Origin: Mactromeris polynyma
Lineage: Eukaryota > Mollusca > Bivalvia > Venerida > Mactridae
Length of the DNA stretch: 64,000 nucleotides
Reading direction: 5' to 3'
Assembly (NCBI GenBank): GCA_032209605.1
Contig: JASFXZ010000009.1
Span: forward strand, 14,061,553 to 14,125,552
Below, in pieces: positions 10,081 through 20,720 of the stretch; positions within the stretch are counted from its first letter, which is position 1; every line of letters starts with the position of its first letter. The notes under the pieces were generated by a model. It ran no database searches and was not told the origin of the DNA. It worked only from the letters and a program-made list of their open reading frames with translations. Both the position numbers and the translations under genes were made by a program.

Positions 10081-10545
10081 AGTGTATTTACGACCCAAAG
10101 GATCTGTGTTTGAAGGTCCTGTGTTGTGAATAAGACTTTCACTTTGCTGCTCCTCCTACCTATAATAGCTGCTGTGTAAACAATTTATACTGAAGTCGAG
10201 GTGTATTAAATATTCAGAAGGCGAATGTAAAACATTGGTTATGCATTGAAATACGTCGTTGATTACATGTCAGGAAAAGCAAACAATGCTTATTTCACCC
10301 AATTTATATTCATCAGACAATTGCTTCCTGCTGGCGTATTGTTGGTAAATACTGCGCTTGTATCTACCACAGGCTGTTATACAATTAAATGATAATAACA
10401 TTAATTTTCTGACAGATACACAATATAATCCAGATGTACAGTTAACTATAAGGAATGTGATACCAAGATATTAATGCCGAAAATAATACAACATAAAACA
10501 GATTGGTGTCAGGAAGATTTCACTGTCTCGATTTTGTTACAAATA

Positions 10546-10722
10546 CAGTAAAACCTCAATAAAAAGACCAACATTGGGAACCTTGAAAACTGGTCTACTT
10601 ATTGAGACGGTCTTAATATTGAGGTTGAATAAAAGTAAAACATTGCAAATAGGCTTGACAATTGTGTTCTTAATTTCGAGGTGGTCTTATTATTAAGGTG
10701 GTCTTTAAGCGAGGTTTTAATG
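10546..10722 (+). mobile_element. pogo/Tc-like MITE, copy P1 (177 bp)
   Basis: Begins 'cagtaaaacctcaataaaaa' right after a TA and ends with the inverted 'gcgaggttttaatg', giving terminal inverted repeats of roughly 20 bp. CAGT-starting ends next to TA are typical of pogo/Tigger-type members of the Tc1-mariner superfamily. Length 177 bp, identical to copy P2 at 45500. Internal marker blocks are 'gtcttaatattgaggtt' and 'gtgttcttaatttcgaggtg'. No transposase. Confidence 0.75.
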
Positions 10723-12900
10723 CACATGGTACAGCCTCATTTGTATAAAGAGAATGGCTGAAACCCGTCTTGTTTAATACAACGGTGTCTTGAAAGTAAA
10801 GTGGAAGATTTTTATTCGACATGAAAAATTAATTGATATGTCGCCTCCCTTTTAATTCTTTTTGTTCATGTTCTTTATACTGTTCTGAAATTTCACTCAC
10901 TTAATCGTGTCAAGCAGACTTGAAAAACCCCAGCCGGTTACCTAAGACTGTACAACACTCGAATGTTAACCTGGATGACATAGGTTCAAATACCGGATGA
11001 GTATATATTTACCGTGACTACCTGAATGACAATAATACATTCATTTGTCCTCCACCTCTGAATTATGTGGGGAAGTTGTCATTTGTCAGATGACGATACC
11101 ATAGCTAGTCGGTCTCTAACAAGAGCACTGGCCGCTGTGCATATCTGAAATACATACTATTGAAAAACAGCTTAAATTTACAGCATACCAAACACTTTGT
11201 CTAAGATAAATGGCATCCCTATATATTAGGGAAGCATGCGTCCTATACGTATCTTTAAAACCACTACTCAGTGAAAATTATAACATAGATAATTTGCGAA
11301 TCAAACACTTATTTTAATTTTAAGGTGTACTTATCACATTTGAATTCAATTTATCGCCCTCGGTATTGAAGTTATGTTTCATAAAATAGCATTTACTGGA
11401 ATGAGTACAAAGACTCCAGGTACATAAATACTTGCTTTAGATAACTACCTGCTATTCCGGTAATTGTTTATGTGACAGCTATTAGATAACTTTTTTGATA
11501 ATGTTGGCTCGATAATCCTGAATAGACAGACATAATAAGTCTGGAAATACAAGGTTTGCTTGCATAATACAGACACGTAGGTGGTTATACTATATTTCAT
11601 TTTATTTCTTTTAAAAGTAGATATACCTACATGGTGAAACACCTGCTGTTATTAATATCGTTTAAAAATGAATTTGTCTGATACCGACCAGAATAGATCT
11701 ACGCTGAAAATTCCAAAGAATGGGGGTTTCGCTCCAACTATGTGATGATAACACAAAAAGAATGTACATTTTAAAAACCTGGCTCGAATTGCAATGACAT
11801 TAAAGATGACTGAACTTCAATGGATCTAAAATTTAACTTTGTTCGTCCCCAGGGAGAACTGTTTTTAATAAATTATGGATTTTTTTCCATTACAACAATG
11901 TAATAATTGAAACTCTGATATTGATGAATATGTACGACCACATGAAACTTTTGCAGACAATTTTTTCTAAAAATAAAAATTACACTCAAACACAGGAGGT
12001 CAAAATAATCGATTTCGTCTATCATCCTGGTTCTTATAAAACATCAGGTTTCATATTAAAGCCACAAAAATGAAGGGAATTTCAGACGATAAGATCAGAC
12101 AACGGTTAAGTTTTATAACAATTAAAATCAGCGAGAACACGAACATATATGGTGAGGCTTGTTCGATGTGTCACTTTGGATTGAATTGGTCGTATTGTGA
12201 TGTTGATTAGAGGGTCTTTCCCAATTGACTACAGTAAAAGTGCAGCACAGTTTGTTTTCATTTTCGTTTTATCGGGTTTGACGCATTTTTCTGTTATAAC
12301 TTGCTAATCGCAAACAGCTGAAAATCTCCTCACATGAATCAGAGATGGAGGACAAAAGTGACCGTAGTGAAATTTTACAGAAGGACATGCTCCCGAGAGT
12401 AAGCCAAGCTCTGTAGGAAGGGACCTGACAAATGCAGTACAACTCGAAGTCAAACTGAATTTATTGGCAATGGTACTGGACACAAATTGGTATGATTGTT
12501 TTCCCTTCGTATGGAACTACGAATCTTTAACAACCGGCTCAGGTTCATCTTCAGGTTTCTAAATCAGCGTTTTTCAAAATATAACGATGGGTCTCTCTGG
12601 ATAACTTCTTGTAGCGGACATGAAAGTGTGAATGTCGGACGTGGCTTAGATGTTAACTGCGTATGGCTAGTCTGAAAGTACAAAGAAATACAATACATCA
12701 TTCAGTTAATATCCGCAACAAAAGATTAAGACAAATTCATTGATAAGCAACATGCCGAACGAATAATTAAAATCGTACTTTTTCCCCGAGAAACAGGTAT
12801 GCACATGCATATATAACATAGAACTGAATGAGAACAGCAAGAAAACAAGAGCATTGGTAAAAATAACCTACATGTTTATGAAACAATATATTGTAAGAGA
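10723..12900. other. Unassigned AT-rich DNA
   Basis: No supported gene or repeat. The minus-strand open frame at 11445-11642 has no recognisable domain. Confidence 0.45.
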
Positions 12901-12904
12901 GAGA

Positions 12905-13190
12905 GACAGACATACAGAGAATAAGTTGCCACAGGGGACGTCACATTCCAAAGACAAAGCCTCTCCACACCGAACTCGGGAAAACGGAAGGCATTTGAGG
13001 AGGCGCAATGGTAAATACGTAAGGGAACAGGGACACAATGAATGGCCTGGCCGTCAATACGAGATAACTAAGGATATTCCAAGAGGACAAACAGGGGAGG
13101 AGTTAATGGATGGAATACATCATAGGAAAAGTCAAGACAGCTGACAACGACAGGCCGAAAGTGGGGAGAAAATAACGTGAACACTATTTA
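12905..13190 (-). repeat. Interspersed repeat family D, copy c
   Basis: Near full-length copy on the minus strand. On the plus strand it reads 'ataagttgccacaggggacg', then 'aaggcatttgaggaggcgca', 'ggccgtcaatacgagataac', 'ggatggaatacatc' and 'caggccgaaagtggg'. It extends about 280 bp and helps to define the family ends. The plus-strand open frame at 12854-13144 runs through it and is not evidence of a gene. Confidence 0.75.
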
Positions 13191-15156
13191 AAGTGAAAGA
13201 ACCACACAGGGGACAGGGAAATCCAACATACATGCATTGTACCATTAGTGTCTGACACACCTGTTCTCTTGTGACGTTCATCTGACTACTCAATAGTTTG
13301 CCTAGTGTCTAAAAGTGTTCACTTATAAGTGTTTCTGATTCCTTTAGAAATTCCACAAAAACAATGGCATAAACCTTTGCAGAAGAAACTCATAAATTGC
13401 GTTTGTGCAATAAGTGTCATACACGTTCTATAAAAATGAAAGCTAACACTCACAAGCCCATAATTGCTGATCAGTTGATTTGTCTCAATGTTGGTTAAAC
13501 TTTATTTGTGCATCTTCTTCAATATGAAAGTAAATCATGCTGTTAAAAACAACATAGAATCAACATTTCACGAAATTATTTCGATTTGAAGAGTTTGTGC
13601 GGAAAGTAGCTAACAGTGATGGCCTTATTTATCACACTAAGTGCCTGTAATTGCTTCAGTAGGTTTTACCAATTTGCATCTATAATAAATCACACTAAAA
13701 CACACTCGCCGCCTAGCTAAAATTTTCTTCAGTATTTTTGTGCAATTTGGTTCTGATCTTCAAGAGATTTCTAACAAATACTACAACTCTTGATAAGTAT
13801 AATGGCACATTAAATGTATATCAATTTAAACCAATTCAAATCATTATGAATATTCGTTGAGAAATATGTGGATGGCCCATCAAGACAACGGGAGGACACG
13901 ACATATTCTCAATGCTATTGTCTTCATTTGAACGTTCTGATTTTCTCCACACATTATCTATGACGATGAGCATAATTGAATTGAATTGCAATGTACAGCT
14001 AAACTCGCAGATGTTCCTAGCTCATCGTATTTGTTACAGAAATATTAACAGATATTCCCGTTTCCTATGTTACCCGAAGTAGGACAAGATATTCTGAATT
14101 AATACAAGCTTTGAAAACTTCAATAATTCCATCACGTATGTATATGCATATCTCAAGGTCTTCAGCAATGATATCTTATCTGGTCTGTAACAGTTTAAGT
14201 CCTATTTTCTCTTCTTGTAACGCATGTTTATAATCAAAATGTGAACCGGGAATCCCTCCGAAACACGATGTTATGGTCACGCCTACTTGTTGCCATATCT
14301 TCCTTGCATTTTGATCATATGTTTGTATCCGTTATCAGCCCAAAAGGTAACTCATTTCCGATAATTTTAAATCCTGAATTTACGCTTATCTAAATGTTAT
14401 CGGCAAAATGGGTGGATAAAGGTTAGTTAATTAAAAACAAATTGAATGAATGCATAAAACTCCAGGTGTTTACGTTAACCGCATTTCGACCATTTTTGTT
14501 TGAAACCAAATCCGTACTATATTCATTCCAAAAGTAATGCTGTGAGTTATCGTTTATAATTCCACAGAAAATGCCATTTCGATTAGATGTGATGTTTATA
14601 TGTGAGTGTTTTGTTTACTTTTCCGCGTTGCGTAGTTTAGAGGAAAAGTTATTTCTGTATAAACCCAATTCGATAAGGCTTTTATAATCGGTTTACCCAT
14701 TATATTGGGTATAGGGTGGGAAGGTTGTTTAAATCATATCTTCAATTATGAACCGATGAATATGTTGTATACAATACGCCGTTAATCGATATTTAGGTAA
14801 ACACGATAATGAAAGAAAAATAGCGAATTTGAGCTATACGTTACCGTCACATAAATAGCTTCAGTATAATACACTGGTTAGAATGACATATATAACGTTT
14901 ATGTGACAAATTGTAGGACCATATTTTATCAAACAATTAGCAAGGATTTTCACATGACAATACGGTTCACAAAATATAACAACATATTAGGACGACACGA
15001 TATGAAAAAGACATAGTAACTTATTATGTTGACAAGATAACATAATAGTTCAGAGAGTACATCAATGACAAGATAGCAAGGCTATTTGAGAAAATAGGAC
15101 CATATTTTAACGAGATAGGATAAATATTTAACGAACAAAACAACAGTTACTATATT
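13191..15156. other. Unassigned AT-rich DNA
   Basis: No supported gene, RNA or repeat; no open frame of note. Confidence 0.45.
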
Positions 15157-15706
15157 TAACAAGAGTACTCCGAGAACAGTTTTAAGATATTGCAATTAAA
15201 TATGAATGTATCAAGAAGAAATTTATGACATAAAAAGTTCAATCTGCCTGTAATGTTCTTACTAATTTTCAGCGCAAATAAATTGAAATCAAGCCAATTA
15301 ATACCACCAGACAGAAATAAACTCAATCAGTCATTATCGAGTGAGATCGCTGTTTGCCTAGGTAATGTTTGCAAGTCAAAATCTTTCCATATCGTGTCCA
15401 TGATGAGTTAAGTGTCAAATATTTCCCAGAATTGAATTTGTAAATTCATTATTTCAATGAGAAGTGGATGCTAAGCCGTTATCCAGGAAAACGGCAGTCA
15501 CATTCGGTTGTGACCAATTCCATTAATCTGTGACTTTCTGTGCGGTTTTATGTAATTGGCTTGATTTCAATCGATCGGCTGTATTTTGTGATGAAAATTA
15601 GTAGAAACATTACAGAAATATTGGTCTTTCTGTGTTCTATTTGATATATTCATATTTAATCACAATATCCTAAATATGTCATCGGAGTACTAATATGTTT
15701 TGTTAA
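15157..15706 (+). mobile_element. Long-arm fold-back element, copy B
   Basis: About 550 bp. The left arm begins 'taacaagagtactccgag' and passes through 'tactaattttcagcgcaaat' and 'ttgaaatcaagccaatta'. The right arm returns as 'taattggcttgatttcaatc', 'gaaaattagtagaaacatta' and 'tcggagtactaatatgtttt'. The arms are roughly 150-200 bp each with mismatches, leaving a short central region. No open frame. Second copy at 9603-10080. Confidence 0.75.
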
Positions 15707-16109
15707 GTGTATAAATCTCACCAGATAAGACAGTTACGGCCTTCCATAAGTAACAGCGGATTTGTGCAAACGTATCAGTATCAATGTATTTAACTTTTGA
15801 AATTATTTATATAAATGCATTGTTTTTTTCAATTAAACAAATACAGTTCGTTGTTGGGCTTTAATTCTTGGTAGTTCCTTTTTAATTACATGGTAAATGC
15901 AATGTTCATGTACGACCTCAAAATAGAAAGTGCGCATGTGATAACATGGTACCAACTGTAAGATAATGTAATTTCTATCTGGTGATATATTTTTTGTTAT
16001 CTGTATTGCATCTTGATGGGCATATTTTTGGTGTTTACCCCATGGTTAACGCAGAGTTAATCAGAGACAATGCAAATAAATAGATGTACACAATGTAGTT
16101 CCAATAATG

Positions 16110-16335
16110 TTTACCGTTTCACTGTTTGTCCTCTTTGATTCTTCTATTTATTCCATATGGTCTGCCAGACCATTCATTGCGCCTCTCTTCCCTAACGTAT
16201 GTACCCTTTAACCTTCTCAAGTGCTATATGATTTAGTGATTTATGGAGTGTTGTTTTCCGGGAGGTCTGTGTTGGGAGCCACTGTCTTATGTATGTGGTG
16301 TTCCCTGTAGCAAGTTATCCTCTCTACTAACATTT
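16110..16335 (+). repeat. Interspersed repeat family D, copy d
   Basis: Contains 'tccatatggtctgccagacc', 'attcattgcgcctct', 'ccctaacgtatgtacccttt', 'tgttttccgggaggtctgtg' and 'tgttccctgtagcaagttat'. The 5' part upstream of 'tgtcctctttgattc' is missing or diverged. Confidence 0.75.
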
Positions 16336-17815
16336 GAATTGGTCTGCTACATAGACAAATAAGTGATTTGATTACGGCTGACGGGATACTTAGAGCTGAA
16401 CCATTTCAAAAGCGCGCCACTTTCAGCCAATGTCGGTCGCGTTATACTTACAGTAACGGAAATATGATAGTGTCTACTGTGTCAGGATCAAATGAATATA
16501 TAAATGTTTTATACTTTGCATGTAAACGTTATTGTTCGCTTTTCTCTTCTCGTATGTGTAAATGTATGTCATTTATGTCTAAGATACAACTTACATTGTA
16601 TTTTACAATATAATACCATTACATTTAAATTCATATACAGTGTTCACGTGTTTGCAGAACTACGTAGTGTTTATTGTATATATTTGTGTATATCATTTGT
16701 AAAGTGTTGGGCGTCTAATTAAATATCATATAATGCATAAATTCAACGCACATATTTTGACTTACAAAGGATTTGCACGCGCTATGAAAGAAACCATGCA
16801 GGTCACATTTTTAGACCATTTTTTCTACAGCCTTGAAGTAAACTGTACATAAAGTGAGAAGACGAAATTCTACCGATTTATTCCTGTGGACATATATTTA
16901 TACAATATCTATGAATGAAAAGTGTGGATAAAGAAATTTAGTTACGTTTATCGCATTATATTTTATTTCCTAATTCCTTGGATGATACTTGATACTTTTG
17001 AAACAAAACAAATAACAAGTCGAACAGGAAATGCACGACACAACATTTACCCTAAAAAGCACAAGAAGATATAAATATATGTACACAATCAATAACAACA
17101 ACTACAAAAAAACAAAAGGGACACACTATACACAATAATATAGATGACCATAAAACGGTCAGTGACAGTTAATATATTGACACTTACCAACCACCATTAT
17201 TATATTAGAGAAATAATAAGTTTATGGAAATATTTCCCATTTGTCAGCACTTGGAGAACCGAGCAGTGTGAGTTCATCGTTCTGTTCATTATAGAGAAGC
17301 GGAGACAGCCCTGGCGGTTAACATTACATGTAATGCTTTCAAATTGTTCTGAATCATCCGTAAATTAAATTTGGCTTTCCCCGGTAATTATATATATAAC
17401 AATTAATGTGATGATTATATTTGCGTTGATTGAAAATAAATAGATAGACACATGATTCACACACTTTTATGGCTAAAAAACTCGGAGAATATTTTGTCTC
17501 TAAATGAATAATCTCAACGGAACGATAGACTCAGTGTGAGGCGCGAGTTAATAAAGGTTGACTAATTATTATTATAATTAGCTATTGCTGGAAGATCATT
17601 TTGTAATAAGCTTCACGCTTACATCATAATACAGTTCTAGACCAATATGTTAGGTTTTAAATTGAGATTTTGATTCAGATCGTGACCACCGCCTACGGAA
17701 AGTACGGCATTTATTATAGATATTTATTGACAAACGGTGGTAAGAAACTCATGCACGTTTATTGAAATTATACTATTAATTGTGTGAACAATAGCTCACA
17801 CTATGTACATGTCAT
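16336..17815. other. Unassigned AT-rich DNA
   Basis: Short plus-strand open frames (16368-16613, 17144-17368) show no domain. No supported gene or repeat. Confidence 0.45.
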
Positions 17816-17998
17816 CATTATACGAGCGTTGTCCGGAAAGTTCGAAGACAACCTTTATTTTTTCCTTACACACGCTATTACAATGCTTAGTTTTACATCA
17901 CAAAAATTCGTTAACGTTCACGGACTTAAATTATTTTTGTAATTATGATAACGGTACCTGTGTTCTTGTTTCCATAGCAACGTCATTATGGGTATAAC
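17816..17998 (+). mobile_element. Possible mariner-like element remnant
   Basis: 'acgagcgttgtccggaaagt' followed by 'tcgaaga' resembles the terminal inverted repeat style of mariner-family transposons (cgag...gt...ggaaagt). No matching inverted end or transposase motif was found, so this is a resemblance only. Confidence 0.25.
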
Positions 17999-18357
17999 TG
18001 AAGCACGTACATTGTATAATCGCATGTATCTATGACGCTCTCGATTTTGATACAATAAAATTTGTCAAAACTATGTGTTGAAATAAGTGATAATTATAGT
18101 CAGTACGCGTGCAAGGTCATTGAAGTTTCCTCTAGTCATGCGATTTTAGTCAATATTTTTACAATTTCTTCATACATTCAACATTGACATATAGGTCGTG
18201 TGCAATATTAAAAAAGTGTACATTTTCTTGAATGATTGGATAAAGTGTAATATCATAGGACAGAATCTCATTACAACAAGAAACTTCGATGATCTGATGC
18301 TCGTACTGGCTACATCGCGATATTTGATATATAAGGCGTAAACAATAGCTGTGTATC

Positions 18358-18690
18358 AGATTTCCCGACCTACCCTAATGTTGTGCCCCTACCCTAGAAC
18401 ATTTTTTCGCATGTTAACATTTTTTTCCTTTTGGTTAAATTTATTTATGTGATTTTTTCTTTATGTTCATATTTCTGACCAGTTATTAGACGCTTAGTAT
18501 TCCAGCTGTAGAGCGTTATATTTACCTTGATTAAACATTATTTATATTAAAAGCGATAGGGGACTTGTGTTTTAACATATTTTCATTTAAATCGATATGC
18601 TGTTTTAAAAATAAGAAAATCTCCAAAACCAATAAGTTTCCGATCTACCTACCCTATTGTTTGGGGTCATGAAACCTGAAACAAACATAT
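18358..18690. repeat. Probable dispersed repeat with paired 'ctaccct' blocks
   Basis: Opens with 'cccgacctaccctaatgttg' and 'gcccctaccctagaac' and closes with 'gatctacctaccctattgtt' in the same orientation about 280 bp later. The enclosed T-rich segment ('gattttttctttatgttcat', 'attagacgcttagtattcc') has the look of an interspersed element. No second copy in this window, so assignment rests on the internal direct repeat only. Confidence 0.3.
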
Positions 18691-18778
18691 TTTATAATTG
18701 CATTACAAGTAAGCAAGTTTTCTAAAACAAATCCATCGTTTGTTAAAACAATTCTGCTTTAAATACTGTAAATGCGGT

Positions 18779-19735
18779 TTTACCCCTATTCCCATACATG
18801 TGTACCCTTGTACCAATATACCCATACGTGTTTACTCTTGTACCAATATACCCATACATGTGTACCCTTGTACCAATATACCCAGACGTGTTTACCCTTG
18901 TACCAATATACCCAGACGTGTTTACCCTTGTACCAATATACCTATACGTGTTTACTCTTGTACCAATATACCCATACGTGTTTACCCTTGTACCAATATA
19001 CCCATACGTGTTTACCCTTGTACCAATATGCCCAGACGTGTTTACCCTTGTACCAATATGCCCAGACGTGTTTACCCTTGTACCAATATACCCAGACGTG
19101 TGTACCCTTGTACCAATATACCCATACGTGTTTACCCTTATACCAATATACCCATACGTGTTTACCCTTGTACCAATATACCCATACGTGTTTACCCTTG
19201 TACCAATATACCCAGACGTGTTTACCCTTGTACCAATATACCAGACGTGTTTACCCTTGTACCTATATGCCCAGACGTGTTTACCCTTGTACTAATATGC
19301 CCAGACGTGTTTACCCTTATACCAATATACCCATACGTGTTTACCCTTGTACCAATATACCCATACGTGTTTACCCTTGTACCAATATACCCAGACGTGT
19401 TTACCCTTGTACCAATATGCCCATACGTGTTTACCCTTGTACCAATATGCCCATACGTGTTTACCCTTGTACCAATATGCCCATACGTGTTTACCCTTGT
19501 ACCAATATACCCATACATGTTTACCCTTGTACCAATATGCCCATACGTGTTTACCCTTGTACCAATATGCCCATACGTGTTTACCCTTGTACCAATATAC
19601 CCATACGTGTTTACCCTTGTACCAATATGCCCAGACGTGTTTACCCTTGTACCGCCTCAGTGCTTAATTTTTGTAGATTTTTGTTTTCCCGGGGTTTGTG
19701 TGGGGAGGCATTGTCGAGTGCATGTGGCGTCCCTC
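18779..19735 (+). repeat. Interspersed repeat family D, copy e, hosting a minisatellite
   Basis: Left flank 'acccctattcccatacatg' and right flank 'cctcagtgcttaatttttgt', 'ttgttttcccggggtttgtg', 'ggggaggcattgtc', 'catgtggcgtccct' are consecutive pieces of family D, as in copy a at 4165-4270. Between them a single short D segment has been amplified into the 30-bp array. The large plus-strand open frames at 18740-19852, 18772-19785 and 18798-19295 are products of stop-free 30-bp units. Confidence 0.85.
18791..19653. repeat. Minisatellite, 30-bp unit, about 29 copies
   Basis: Unit made of 'cccatacgtgtttaccct' plus 'tgtaccaatata'. Fifteen 30-bp units run from 18791, one 29-bp unit (a lost C) at 19241-19269, twelve more 30-bp units to 19629, then a partial unit. 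Variation is confined to a few positions: ata/aga before 'cgtg', ata/atg at the unit end, occasional 'catg' or 'gtgt'. The single 1-bp deletion shifts the reading frame of everything downstream. Confidence 0.95.
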
Positions 19736-20510
19736 CGTCCGTCCGTCCCCAAATCCCTCCGTCACCAAATCGCTCCCTCACTTAACATTGGAAGTACTAT
19801 AAAAGGAAAAGAAGACTTGATTTCAATACTTTTGGTATTAAATGTAAGTTGAACACGATATCTGTTAGAAAATGTAAAAAATCTGCAAATTGACTTCATG
19901 TTTTGTCGCGAAACAAGCTCATTTATCTACGATTGTTCCTCAGATTTTCATTTTCCGCATTTGATTGAATGGTAACAAGCCAATAATTGTCTTTTTCTTT
20001 TGTGATTATTTGTTTTGTTCCGTCAAGAACATGTCCTTCTGGGAGTAACTTTGTGTTTTTGCAATTTACTATCAGTAACGACCGTATTCATCGAGTTTTT
20101 AACTACGGACTCCATGATCACTGTCACAAATCGGATTGCTGACGATTCATTTGCAAGATATTCAAACTTTATGGGGTTTGAAGCGTCAAATACGCCATCG
20201 CAATTAATCAGCTTTGTATTGAAAGGCAATTAGCATGCTACCTTCATTTAGAAATCTTTCGATATCACAAGTTTACTATGAAGGAATAATTCCGAATAAA
20301 TGCCGACTTTCTGCACGCAATACTCATATTAGAAGTATATGGGTTTATTCACGATACAGATTTCCTCCAATGTGTGCGATGACGCAAAAGGCATTTTCTA
20401 AATTTGAAACAAGATGAAATGAAATATCAGCCGCTGTAAATGTATATTGTCACAGAGCATACGAGTTGCACATATAGCATGATTTCAAATTGCACTATCT
20501 CGTTTTTGAT
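19736..20510. other. Unassigned DNA
   Basis: Begins with a short 'cgtccgtccgtcc' run next to the D copy. Open frames at 20015-20233 (plus) and 20023-20229 (minus) overlap each other and lack domains. 'actataaaagg' at 19796 could be a TATA-like string but has no supporting context. Confidence 0.4.
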
Positions 20511-20514
20511 TCGG

Positions 20515-20720
20515 TGCCCATCCGGCAGATTCGATCCCCGAGTTTTGCTGGTTATGTTCTACCGTCAAATTGGCTGCGGTCACGTCCTTCACATGTGGAG
20601 AAGTTGTCAAGTTACTTGAGGAGGAACACGTTAGTACTGGTTGATAATTAATTCCTGGAAAACTAGTTATGTGAACTGCTCGCCGTTTATGACTTAAAAA
20701 TGTTGAAAATCGGCGTAAAA
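20515..20720 (+). mobile_element. tRNA-derived SINE, 5'-truncated
   Basis: Begins in a B-box-like 'gcagattcgatccccgag' and continues into the SINE body shared with copies at 33713, 49912 (minus) and 51003: 'ggttatgttctaccgtc', 'gcggtcacgtccttcacatg', 'agaagttgtcaagttacttg', 'ttagtactggttgataatta', 'attcctggaaaactagttat'. Ends 'atgttgaaaatcggcgtaaa', a 3' end typical of metazoan/molluscan SINEs. The A-box half of the tRNA head is missing. Confidence 0.75.

Noticed and set aside
12854..13144. 96-codon plus-strand frame
   Set aside because: Runs through a reverse copy of family D; other copies of the family do not keep the frame open.
9603..15706. In-place inversion of an element interior between its terminal repeats
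   Set aside because: The right flanks at first seemed to be in the same orientation while the interiors were opposite. The arms are long inverted repeats, so both are explained by whole-element insertion in opposite orientation with arm truncation in copy A.
18740..19852. 370-codon frame over the 30-bp array as a repeat protein
   Set aside because: Three overlapping plus frames are all open, and the 1-bp deletion at 19241 swaps the repeat peptide between frames without consequence. This is expected of non-coding DNA.
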